Shown in pieces: positions 1-6,813 of a stretch of DNA of 8,135 bases. Each line of letters starts with the position of its first letter. Position 1 is the stretch's first letter. A program made the translations under genes and the position numbers. Under the pieces are notes generated by a model. The model was not told the DNA's origin, searched no databases, and saw only the letters and a list, made by a program, of their open reading frames with translations. Source of the stretch: Candidatus Bipolaricaulota bacterium (GTDB taxonomy: Bacteria; Bipolaricaulota; Bipolaricaulia; Bipolaricaulales; Bipolaricaulaceae); contig JANXBC010000050.1 of the NCBI GenBank assembly GCA_025060555.1, positions 1-8,135 of the forward strand, written 5' to 3'.

Positions 1-3000
1 GTCTGAAGTTGTGGGCTGATGTACACGGTCCTTTTTGGGAAAGGAAGCTCGAGATCAAGGAGGTAAACAACGCCCGGCAGCTGCTCCACAAGGGAGCGGT
101 ATCTTGCCTCGGCCTCGCGGAGTTTCGCCTCGGCAGATTTGCGCAAGCTGATGTCGCGGGCAATACCTTCGATGGCCGCGAGCTCGCCCTTCTCGTCGAA
201 TACAGGGATGTTGATGTGCTCCGTCCAGATGATATGGCCGTCCTTATGGATGAAGCGGATCTCCAGAGGTTGCCCAAACATCCCAGAGCCTCGGCGCATG
301 GCCTCCAATGCCGGCCGATCCTCAGGATGGGCGATCTTCAAACCCAGGTCTGGATCAGCGTAGTGCTCCTCTGGGGTATAGCCTAGGATGCGGGTGGCCG
401 CGGGGTTCACGTAGTCAAAACCGGGTTTAGGCTTCAGGCGATAGCGGTAGATGAGGTCAGGGGCGTTTTCTGTGAGCCGGCGGAAGCGGGCCTCGCTCTC
501 CTGAAGTTGCGAAAGAAGTTGGGCATTGTGAAGGGCGGCAGCGACATGCGCCGCCAAAAGCTCCAACAGGGCGAGATCCTCATCGGTGAACGCGTTGGGT
601 TGATAACTCTGGGTAGAAAGCATCCCGATCACTTCTTCCCCGGCTTTGAGGGGCACAGCTAAAAGGGAGCGCACCGGCTCCTCTGTGCCAAAATGGATGG
701 CAGGAACCGTCTCCTCGGCCACATCCCGGATGAACATGGATTTTCCCGTGCTGAGGATGTGCCAAGTCAGACCTTGGCCCTTGGGGATCTTTTGCGGCGG
801 GAAGCGCCCACCTTTATCGAAGAGGTAGATGCCTTCAGCCTCGTCTTCCGTGCGCTTGAGGGCGATGACAAAGGCTTCCACGGGCATGAGCTCGGCCACC
901 GCCCGGTGCACGGCTTCGTACACGCGCTCGGGGTCAGCTATGGCTTGGATGATCTCCTGGCTGGCGCGGTGGAGCACAGTCAGGCGATGGAGCTGCCGCC
1001 TTAGGCGATCTTCCGCGGTTTTTCGCGCAGTAACATCCCTTTGTGTGCCCCAGATAGCTTGCAGTTTCCCCTCCGTGCAGATCCCTACCGCTGTATAAGC
1101 AATCCAAAGTTCTTTTCCCGCAGGAGTACGCACTTGCACCTCATAGCCTGCAAGCTTGCCACCATTTTTCAGGAATTCCCGAATTGCTTGGCAAATTTCC
1201 GCTGGAGGCTCACCGCCATGGAGTTCGCGGAGGGTCTTTCCGCGGAGGTCAGAGGCTTGGGAAAAGCCGTAGTGGCGAGCGAAGGCGTCGTTGCACTCTG
1301 TGAGCACGGCGGAAACACAGAGTCGGTTGACTTGTTCCTCCAAGGGAAGATCCAGGGGCACGGGCTCTTTTAGCTCCAGCCGATAGAAGCCCTCCTCCGT
1401 CTGCTCGGCGAAGTGCCGGTAGCGGGCCTCGAACTCCTTGAGAAGCGAAACGTCAGTGAATGCCACAAGGCTTCCGAGAAATTTTCCCTCCTCGAAGAGT
1501 GGGCGGGCGTGGACAAGGACTGGGAAAGTGGAGCCATCCTTGCGCACAAAAATGGCTTCGTATGTACTTTCCTCGCCGGCGGCACGGCGGCGCCGCTGCT
1601 CCTCAACAAAACCCCAGAACTGGGGGGCCACGAAATCCTGCCAGCGTTTGCCGATGACCTCGTGGACTTCGTAACCCAGAAGACGTGCCGCCGCAGGATT
1701 AGCGAAGGTAACGCGGTCCTCCGGATCCACAAGCGCTACCCCCTCAGCCAATGTGGCCACGATGCCTTCATGAAAGCGTTGGAGCTCCCCAAGCTCGCTG
1801 AAGAGGCGGGCGTTCTCCAGGGCCACCGCGGCCACATCGGCCAACGTCGTGAGGATCCGTTCCTCCTCCGTTCCAAACGCCGCCGGCCGCTCGCTCTCCA
1901 CGTTTAAAACACCGACCACCCTCTCCCCAATCCTCATGGGGATGGCCAGCTCAGAACGATTGTGGGGAAAAGCGCGAATATAAGCGGGCTCTTGAGATAC
2001 ATCCGGAATGTTTTCCATCTTCCCTGTGCGGGCCACGCGGGCCACCACGCCGTGTCCTGAATCCAAAGGGATCCGATGGGGTGCGGGAGAGTGCGGGACA
2101 GAATGAGCCAAAAGTACAAGCTCTTTGCGCTTCTCATCCACAATAAAGAGGCTCACATCGCTCACGTCGGCGATCGCACAAGCTCCTTCCACTACTGAAC
2201 GAGCCACCTCTTCCAAGGATCGGGAAAGAACGAGCTTTCGGCCGAACTCCCCCACGGCCGCAAGCCTCTCTGCCAGGCGACGCTCCGCGGTGATGTCCAC
2301 GTAGCTGGCGAGGATGGCGGGCCGGCCGGCGAACTCAATCCGCCGCGCCAGCACGCGCACCCAGCGCGTGCTCCCATCCTTGTGGATGAAGCGAAATTCC
2401 GAAAGAGCGGGCACGGGCTCGCCCGCAAGCCTCCGCCGCATGTTCTCCGCCACCCAGGCCCGGTCCTCCGGATGCACCATGCCGAGGACTTCCGCCGGGC
2501 CCATGGCCATGAGCTCCGCCAGGCTTCGGCCGGAGAGCTGCTCCAGGGCGGGGTTTCCGAACACAACCCGGCCGTCCTGGAGCACAGCAATGGCCTGCAG
2601 GGAGTTCTCTACCACCGTGAAATAGGCCTGCTGGGCCTCAACCCGTTCCGTGACGTCTTCTACCGTGCCCTCGTAGTAGAGGATGCGACCGAACTCATCC
2701 CGGACGGCGTGGGCATTTTCCCGCATCCAAAGGCGCCTGCCATCGCGGCAGACCCACATGGACTCGAACCCCTGGACTCGGCCCTCCTTCTCCATAAGTT
2801 CCCTAAAGCGCGCGCGGGGATAGCCCGAAACTTGAGCCAGTTCCTCCAGGTTGTGCTGGGCGAGCTCGGCAAAGGAGGAAAAACCAAGCAGCCGCACTAA
2901 AGCGGGGTTGGCATAGAGGAAGCGTCCATCGGGCGTAGAACGGTAAAAGCCGATGGGGCTTTCCTCCACGAGGGCGCGGAAGCGGCCCGCGGTCTCCTCC

Positions 3001-3368
3001 CGGATGCGCAGCCAAGTCCGCACCCGCACGGAAAGAAGGGGCTTCACGATGGGAAGGGGGATGACGTCGTCGAACCCCGCGGCAAGCCAGGGCCCCGCGG
3101 CCTCCGGATAAGGCTGGGCCACGAGGATGGGCAGGAAGGAGAAACTCGCCCCCACTCGGCTCTTCAAATCGATGAGACCTTCCTCCATTTTTTTGGCGAG
3201 CGGTGCTTCCACAAGGATCAGGTCAACGTTGGCGAAATCCAAGGCCGAGATCTCCGCGGGCTCCGGGGCAAAGACTAAATACCCTTCTTCTTGCAGGAAC
3301 TCCCGCAGAAGGCGGCGGTCCGCCGCAGAAGAGAAAAGAATTCCAATGGTTGGGGGCCTACCGCTCAT
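1..3368 (-). CDS. Multi-domain PAS/GAF sensor protein with N-terminal pseudo-receiver domain (C-terminus beyond window)
   Basis: An open frame of 1122 codons runs from the ATG at 3368 to the left edge without a stop, so the C-terminus is missing. Read by eye, the domains are: a degenerate receiver fold (about residues 7-122); PAS1 (127-245); PAS2 (247-362); GAF1 (about 365-522); PAS3 (529-644); PAS4 (648-785); GAF2 (794-950); PAS5 (960-1080); and the start of PAS6 (from about 1087, SLVEQLPGVVYLL). PAS domains show the usual YANPA/FGNPA/FANPA/YVNPA signatures, and PAS1, 2, 4 and 5 end in D-(V/I)-(T/S)-x-(R/K)-type linkers. The GAFs carry GHGVVARVARTG and GQGLTWHILSTG. The receiver has Glu54 where the phospho-acceptor Asp is expected, and lacks the acidic pair and conserved Lys. 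I see no membrane segment, so a cytoplasmic sensor of small ligands or redox/light signals is inferred. The start is supported by a good ribosome site and by its 11-base overlap with the KaiC-like gene, which implies coupled translation. The output domain could be a histidine kinase or a c-di-GMP enzyme; it is not visible. Confidence 0.9.
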   Translation of the reverse strand, partial: MSGRPPTIGILFSSAADRRLLREFLQEEGYLVFAPEPAEISALDFANVDLILVEAPLAKKMEEGLIDLKSRVGASFSFLPILVAQPYPEAAGPWLAAGFDDVIPLPIVKPLLSVRVRTWLRIREETAGRFRALVEESPIGFYRSTPDGRFLYANPALVRLLGFSSFAELAQHNLEELAQVSGYPRARFRELMEKEGRVQGFESMWVCRDGRRLWMRENAHAVRDEFGRILYYEGTVEDVTERVEAQQAYFTVVENSLQAIAVLQDGRVVFGNPALEQLSGRSLAELMAMGPAEVLGMVHPEDRAWVAENMRRRLAGEPVPALSEFRFIHKDGSTRWVRVLARRIEFAGRPAILASYVDITAERRLAERLAAVGEFGRKLVLSRSLEEVARSVVEGACAIADVSDVSLFIVDEKRKELVLLAHSVPHSPAPHRIPLDSGHGVVARVARTGKMENIPDVSQEPAYIRAFPHNRSELAIPMRIGERVVGVLNVESERPAAFGTEEERILTTLADVAAVALENARLFSELGELQRFHEGIVATLAEGVALVDPEDRVTFANPAAARLLGYEVHEVIGKRWQDFVAPQFWGFVEEQRRRRAAGEESTYEAIFVRKDGSTFPVLVHARPLFEEGKFLGSLVAFTDVSLLKEFEARYRHFAEQTEEGFYRLELKEPVPLDLPLEEQVNRLCVSAVLTECNDAFARHYGFSQASDLRGKTLRELHGGEPPAEICQAIREFLKNGGKLAGYEVQVRTPAGKELWIAYTAVGICTEGKLQAIWGTQRDVTARKTAEDRLRRQLHRLTVLHRASQEIIQAIADPERVYEAVHRAVAELMPVEAFVIALKRTEDEAEGIYLFDKGGRFPPQKIPKGQGLTWHILSTGKSMFIRDVAEETVPAIHFGTEEPVRSLLAVPLKAGEEVIGMLSTQSYQPNAFTDEDLALLELLAAHVAAALHNAQLLSQLQESEARFRRLTENAPDLIYRYRLKPKPGFDYVNPAATRILGYTPEEHYADPDLGLKIAHPEDRPALEAMRRGSGMFGQPLEIRFIHKDGHIIWTEHINIPVFDEKGELAAIEGIARDISLRKSAEAKLREAEARYRSLVEQLPGVVYLLDLELPFPKRTVYISPQLQ

Positions 3369-4824
3369 TGGGCCTCCAGGGGCGAACATGGCCAGTGAGG
3401 AACCCCGTGACCCCGGTCAGGGGCTCGCCCACCCACAGGCCTTTCTCCGTGAACCGGATCTCCCGCAACGCCGTTTGGAACGGGCCCAGCCTCTTTTTGA
3501 GGCACCCGATGAGGCGCACCACCTGCACCCCCATCTCCGCGTAGCGCATGAGGATGGCGTTGTCAAAGAGGTAGCTGATCCCGAGCTCCGTGAGGCGGAG
3601 ATCGCCCGTTATATGCTCAACTTCGTTGATCCAAAAGGAGGTCACCTCGTGGCTTTGCAGGAAGGCCACGAGGTTTTGAGTGTGGGCCGCGAGATCCCCA
3701 AAGGCCTCCATGGCCAGGCTGTAGCCGTGCACGCTGTCGATCATGACCACCGCGCACCCGTTCTCCTCCACGTCCTGGCGCACCAAGGCCAGGAACTCGT
3801 CGGGATAGAGGGTGAGGGGGTTCACGTAGCGGAAAAGGAGCCTTCCGCCGCGCAGGTGGCGCTCGCTGAGGATGCCGAGAGCCCGGGCCCGCGCGAGCAT
3901 GGACTGGGGCGCTTCCTCGAACGTGTAGACCGCGGCCCGGCAGCCTTGGGCCACCGCCGTGGCCAAAAAACACAACCCCACCGTGGTTTTGCCCACACCC
4001 GTGGGCCCGGAAATAACCGTGGAGGTCCCAAGCTCAACCCCACCGCCAAGGAGTTCATCCAAAGCCGCCGCGCCGGAGGAAAGTCTTCCCCGCCCAGGTT
4101 TAGCCTCCTGCAGGGCATAGACCACGTGGGGGAAGACCACGATTCCTTCGCCCGTGATGCGGAAGGGGTGGAGGCCAGGGAGGTAATCGGATCCGCGCAG
4201 CTTTTCGACCGTAAGATAACGCAGCTCCAGCACCCGGATCGGTCCGATCTCTCGGCGCAGGCGGATCACGCCGTCCGCGGCCAAGGCCAGGGCCCTCTCC
4301 TCCTCCGCCTCGTGGGGCTCGGCCACAAGAAGAGCCGTGCAACCCATCTTGTTCAACATGCCCACAAGAGCCAGCACGTTCTTGCGGAATTGGTAGGGGT
4401 CATAGGACATGGCCCGGAGGATGCTCACCGAGTCCAGCACCAGCCGGCGGGGCTTCTTCTCCGCGATGGCTTGGCTGATCTTCTTCCACACCGGGATTTC
4501 CTCGACCTCCGCTGGTGGAAACACTTTGTATTCCTCAAAGGCCTGCGTGGGCAGCGTGGCGAGCGGAGAAAGGTCAAACACCTCGATCCCCTTCAGGGCC
4601 CAGCCGAAGGAGGCGATGCCCTTTTCCAGCTCGGACGCGGGCTCGGCCAGGGTGATGAGGAGGCCCTTTTCCCCGCGCTTGGCACCATCGAGGAGCCATT
4701 GGAGGGAGAGGATGGTCTTTCCTGTTCCGGCAGCACCAAGGACGAGGATCGTGCGGCCTTGGGGAAATCCACCGCTGAGGATGGGGTCAAGACCGGGCAC
4801 GCCAGACGGCACACGCGCTGTCAT
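3358..4824 (-). CDS. KaiC-like double RecA-domain ATPase
   Basis: This 488-residue protein has two tandem RecA/KaiC domains, as in the KaiC family (cyanobacterial KaiC is about 520 residues). Domain 1 (about 1-240) opens with SGVPGLDPILSGGFPQG and has Walker A GAAGTGKT (30-37) and a Walker B strand ending at Asp131. Domain 2 (about 245-475) has LDELLGGGVELG, Walker A GPTGVGKTT (273-281) and Walker B Asp363. The catalytic Glu pair of KaiC is intact in domain 2 (TFEE, Glu303-Glu304), but domain 1 reads TLAE (Ala60-Glu61). Around the KaiC autophosphorylation pair Ser-Thr, domain 2 appears to have Ser417-Tyr418 (ISYLFDN), as I recall for many non-clock KaiC homologues. No kaiA or kaiB is in the window. 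The gene is first in an operon with the PAS/GAF sensor. The likely role is ATP-dependent signalling with that sensor rather than a proven clock. ATG 4824 is the first plausible start, with a weak GGGGTGG ribosome site upstream. Confidence 0.93.
   Translation of the reverse strand: MTARVPSGVPGLDPILSGGFPQGRTILVLGAAGTGKTILSLQWLLDGAKRGEKGLLITLAEPASELEKGIASFGWALKGIEVFDLSPLATLPTQAFEEYKVFPPAEVEEIPVWKKISQAIAEKKPRRLVLDSVSILRAMSYDPYQFRKNVLALVGMLNKMGCTALLVAEPHEAEEERALALAADGVIRLRREIGPIRVLELRYLTVEKLRGSDYLPGLHPFRITGEGIVVFPHVVYALQEAKPGRGRLSSGAAALDELLGGGVELGTSTVISGPTGVGKTTVGLCFLATAVAQGCRAAVYTFEEAPQSMLARARALGILSERHLRGGRLLFRYVNPLTLYPDEFLALVRQDVEENGCAVVMIDSVHGYSLAMEAFGDLAAHTQNLVAFLQSHEVTSFWINEVEHITGDLRLTELGISYLFDNAILMRYAEMGVQVVRLIGCLKKRLGPFQTALREIRFTEKGLWVGEPLTGVTGFLTGHVRPWRPNER
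3373..3378 (-). promoter_or_regulatory. Ribosome binding site of the PAS/GAF sensor, inside the KaiC-like gene
   Basis: The minus strand reads TGGAGG, then four bases, then the ATG at 3368. The site lies inside the last codons of the upstream KaiC-like gene, whose stop is at 3358-3360. This fixes the sensor start and indicates that the two genes are translated from one message. Confidence 0.7.
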
Positions 4825-4845
4825 TGCACCACCCCGCTTACTGGC

Positions 4846-4851
4846 ATTTTA
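4846..4851 (-). promoter_or_regulatory. Candidate -10 element for the KaiC-like/sensor operon
   Basis: The minus strand reads TAAAAT here, five of six matches to the sigma70 -10 consensus, 22 bases before the ATG at 4824. I find no convincing -35 at 16-18 bases upstream, so the promoter may depend on an activator or may be a chance match. Transcription from it would give a leader of only about 15 bases. Confidence 0.3.
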
Positions 4852-4962
4852 CCGTGCCGAGTGCAAAGGTGCTGAAAGATGGGAGAGGGCTTGGGCTCTG
4901 TTTGGGAATGGAGCACGCGCATTTTTACGGTAAATACATGGGTCTTGGGTAAGCTTTGATCT

Positions 4963-4968
4963 AGGAGG
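4963..4968 (+). promoter_or_regulatory. Ribosome binding site of the secreted Moco-fold protein gene
   Basis: A perfect AGGAGG lies six bases before the ATG at 4975. It fixes the start, and the signal peptide begins directly at this Met. Confidence 0.8.
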
Positions 4969-4974
4969 CCAAGA

Positions 4975-6285
4975 ATGCGGATATTAGGACTTTTATTGGT
5001 GGCGGTGGCTTGGACAGGGTTGGCCCAACCCGTTCTGATTCAGATGGGATATAGATCTCTGGCCTTGGATTTTCTCAGTACGCTATGGCCGGAATGGCGA
5101 GGTACCCTATTCCTGGCGGGGCAAACGCGCTTCGGGCAAGGCTTATCCCTCGCGCCCGTCATACGGGCCCTGGGGGGAATGGCTGAAAACGACGCGCTTT
5201 TTGTTTTCTCCCCCGCAAAAGAGGCCCTGGTCAGCCTGCGCCAGAAGGAGGCTCTCTCCGCTATGCTTATCTTCTTTGTTGAGGGGGAAACGCCTGAGGA
5301 GGTTCCGCTTCTTTACCTTGGTGGGGACGAACCGCGGGCCTACCCGGTGCGCTGGCTCATCTTGAACTGGGGGGGAGAAAAAGTTCCGGAGGTCGGGGTT
5401 TGGCCAGAGCAAGCCACCCTCACCCTGGCTACGCCTGAAGGCGAACGCACCTTTACCCTGGCGGAGCTAGAGACGACCTTTGTGGCCTTAACCTATCCTG
5501 GCTCGTACATCCGTAGCTCCGGGGAGAAGGTGACAGCCGTTTGGACGGGGATCCCTCTTTGCGACCTTTTGGGGAACTGGCCGGCGGATACGGAGATCGA
5601 GGTCGTGGCCGCCGACGGCTATCGCATGCGCTACCGCTATGGCGCCCTCCAGGACGCAGAAGGGATTTGGCTCCTTGCCTTCAAGCAGGATGGGAAATAC
5701 CTCCCCTTCAACCCCGGCTATTTCCGGCTGGTCAAGGCTGGGCCGGGGAACCCAAGTTTCCAGAGCGCGGCCTCAGCCCGCATGGTCGCGCGCATTGAGG
5801 TCCGGGGCGAGTACCGTCCGTATTCCCTCAGCCTTCATGGGGCGCGCGAGCACGTGTTCTCCCGCTGGGACTTGGAAGCCGGGATCGCCTGCCCTTGTCA
5901 TGCCCGCGTCGTCACCTCCACCCATAAGGGCGAGACCCACGTCTACGCGGGAATTCCCCTTTGGCGCCTTTTGGCCTATGTGGACGATGCGACCTTCCCC
6001 CCTGGGGCTGGGCTCAAATACGACGACGCTGCATTCAACTGGGAGCTAGCAAAGAGTGGCTATCTTGTGGAGATCCGCGCCGCGGACGGCTTCTCCCAGG
6101 TCATCCCCAGCTCCTTTCTTGCTGGCGAGGATCGATTCATCCTGGCCCTTAAAGTGGATGGCCGCTTCCTCCGTGAGGATGAGGGCGGGCCGCTTTTGTT
6201 CGTATGGGACGATAGCGTCGCTCTACCCGCGGGCTTGAAGCGCGTAAAGTGGGTGACGGAAATCCTCATCCATCGCAGCGATTGA
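4975..6285 (+). CDS. Secreted protein with two tandem molybdopterin-oxidoreductase-fold (sulfite oxidase-like) domains
   Basis: The 436-residue product starts with a signal peptide (Arg2, hydrophobic 3-14, probable cleavage after Ala17 in GLA-QP), so it is probably exported; I see no twin-arginine motif. Residues about 20-135 are not recognised. Two repeats follow, about 142-278 and 283-434. Each has a (T/Y)GIPLxxLL segment, then an (A)ADG(Y/F) segment, then a (L/I)AxKxDG(K/R)(Y/F)L segment, and ends in a basic-aromatic strand (ARMVARIEV; RVKWVTEILI). This order is typical of the molybdopterin-binding domain of the sulfite oxidase family. The second copy has Cys306-Pro-Cys308 shortly before YAGIPL, close to where the family carries its molybdenum-ligand Cys. 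The first copy has no Cys there (Cys196 is inside GIPLCDLL). It may be an oxidoreductase, or a cofactor-free fold reused for binding. No haem motif or partner cytochrome gene is in the window. The neighbours give no pathway. Confidence 0.75.
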   Translation: MRILGLLLVAVAWTGLAQPVLIQMGYRSLALDFLSTLWPEWRGTLFLAGQTRFGQGLSLAPVIRALGGMAENDALFVFSPAKEALVSLRQKEALSAMLIFFVEGETPEEVPLLYLGGDEPRAYPVRWLILNWGGEKVPEVGVWPEQATLTLATPEGERTFTLAELETTFVALTYPGSYIRSSGEKVTAVWTGIPLCDLLGNWPADTEIEVVAADGYRMRYRYGALQDAEGIWLLAFKQDGKYLPFNPGYFRLVKAGPGNPSFQSAASARMVARIEVRGEYRPYSLSLHGAREHVFSRWDLEAGIACPCHARVVTSTHKGETHVYAGIPLWRLLAYVDDATFPPGAGLKYDDAAFNWELAKSGYLVEIRAADGFSQVIPSSFLAGEDRFILALKVDGRFLREDEGGPLLFVWDDSVALPAGLKRVKWVTEILIHRSD

Positions 6286-6313
6286 AGGCAAACGGGCGAC
6301 AAAAACTTGCACC

Positions 6314-6709
6314 TTAAGGCTCGATCACCAGGGAAACGGCGTTGGCCACGCACAGGGTCTGGCTCACCACGCATTTGCCCACAAAGGCTTCGGCCTTTTC
6401 CCGCTTTTCCTTGGGAAGGCCGGCGATCCTCACGCGCACGCGAAAATCGCGGACCGCCATGGGCGGCTCGGTGAGCTCGGCCTCCGCCTGCACCTCCAGG
6501 GGGCCTTGGAGGCCCTCGCGCTGGGCGAACATCTTGGCATAGATGGCGGAACAAGCCGCCAGCGCGGCGAGGAGAATCTCCGGCGGAGTGGGCCCAGAGT
6601 CTGCCCCACCTTTATCCGGGGTGAGATCCGCCAAAATCCTGTGCTTCCTGATGCCCACCTCCACCTTAAAGCCGTCCAGCACTTTCGCTTGGGCAAAGAT
6701 CCGTGCCAT
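6314..6709 (-). CDS. OsmC/Ohr-family thiol peroxidase
   Basis: This 131-residue protein has the OsmC-family layout. An N-terminal beta region is followed by DSGPTPPEILLAALAACSA, with the presumed peroxidatic Cys53 after the helix. The second conserved site is GKCVVSQTL, with resolving Cys113. Family members reduce organic hydroperoxides with these two cysteines, usually as cytoplasmic dimers. The extra Cys120 is not one of the family's two catalytic positions. Length is normal or slightly short (family about 130-145). It belongs to the broader OsmC-like group; I cannot separate Ohr, OsmC and YhfA-type members by eye. The start has a perfect AGGAGG five bases upstream and its own promoter, although it follows tsaE on the same strand after 104 bases. 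Its stop faces the secreted protein gene's stop with a 28-base gap. Confidence 0.9.
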   Translation of the reverse strand: MARIFAQAKVLDGFKVEVGIRKHRILADLTPDKGGADSGPTPPEILLAALAACSAIYAKMFAQREGLQGPLEVQAEAELTEPPMAVRDFRVRVRIAGLPKEKREKAEAFVGKCVVSQTLCVANAVSLVIEP

Positions 6710-6714
6710 TACCC

Positions 6715-6720
6715 CCTCCT
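6715..6720 (-). promoter_or_regulatory. Ribosome binding site of the OsmC-family gene
   Basis: The minus strand has AGGAGG, followed by GGGTA and the ATG at 6709. This is a strong site that settles the start codon. Confidence 0.8.
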
Positions 6721-6727
6721 TTTTCGG

Positions 6728-6756
6728 ACAATACCCAGGGAAACACCTCTTGCCAA
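6728..6756 (-). promoter_or_regulatory. Sigma70-type promoter of the OsmC-family gene
   Basis: On the minus strand the -35 box is TTGGCA (6756-6751, five of six matches), then exactly 17 bases, then the -10 box TATTGT (6733-6728, four of six). The start of transcription would be near 6721, directly before the ribosome site, giving a leader of about 12 bases. It lies wholly in the gap after tsaE, so the OsmC-family gene can be expressed apart from pheT-tsaE. Confidence 0.6.
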
Positions 6757-6813
6757 ATTCCCCTTACCGCGTTGGCTTCAGCCCAGGGTCTCTGTCCCCC
6801 AGTAAAGAAGGGA

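Larger units (their letters stand above)
4825..4974. promoter_or_regulatory. Divergent intergenic region between the KaiC-like operon and the Moco-fold protein gene
   Basis: These 150 bases must hold the start signals for both divergent genes, because no other gene fits here. The octamer ACGGTAAA occurs twice: on the minus strand at 4855-4848, pointing to the KaiC-like gene, and on the plus strand at 4927-4934, pointing to the secreted protein gene. The plus copy lies in a small palindrome, TTTAC-G-GTAAA (4924-4934). A weak plus-strand promoter could be TTGGGA (4902-4907), 18 bases, TACGGT (4926-4931). Shared control of the two transcripts is an inference. Confidence 0.5.

Noticed and set aside
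9..2900. Several plus-strand open frames of 100-170 codons and minus-strand frames of 70-130 codons within the sensor region
   Set aside because: They lie in other frames of the continuous 1122-codon sensor frame, which carries consistent PAS and GAF motifs throughout. They have no ribosome sites or family motifs.
3358..4824. Calling the ATPase a true circadian-clock KaiC
   Set aside because: There is no kaiA or kaiB in the window, the domain 1 glutamate pair is altered and the phosphorylation pair appears as Ser-Tyr. KaiC-like ATPase is the safer name.
3127..4875. A plus-strand open frame of 582 codons antisense to the KaiC-like gene and the start of the sensor gene
   Set aside because: Its translation is low-complexity and rich in His, Gly, Arg and Gln, without any recognisable domain. 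The opposite strand encodes clear KaiC and sensor motifs. It is an artefact of the GC-rich third positions of the real genes.
6272..6282. Inverted repeat ATCGC-A-GCGAT at the end of the secreted protein gene as a terminator
   Set aside because: A one-base loop cannot form a hairpin, the repeat lies inside the coding sequence before the stop, and no T-run follows. I see no intrinsic terminator in the 28-base convergent gap either.
6785..6800. Possible hairpin after tsaE (GGG...CCC on the minus strand)
   Set aside because: Only three base pairs, with no T-run, so it is not a credible terminator.
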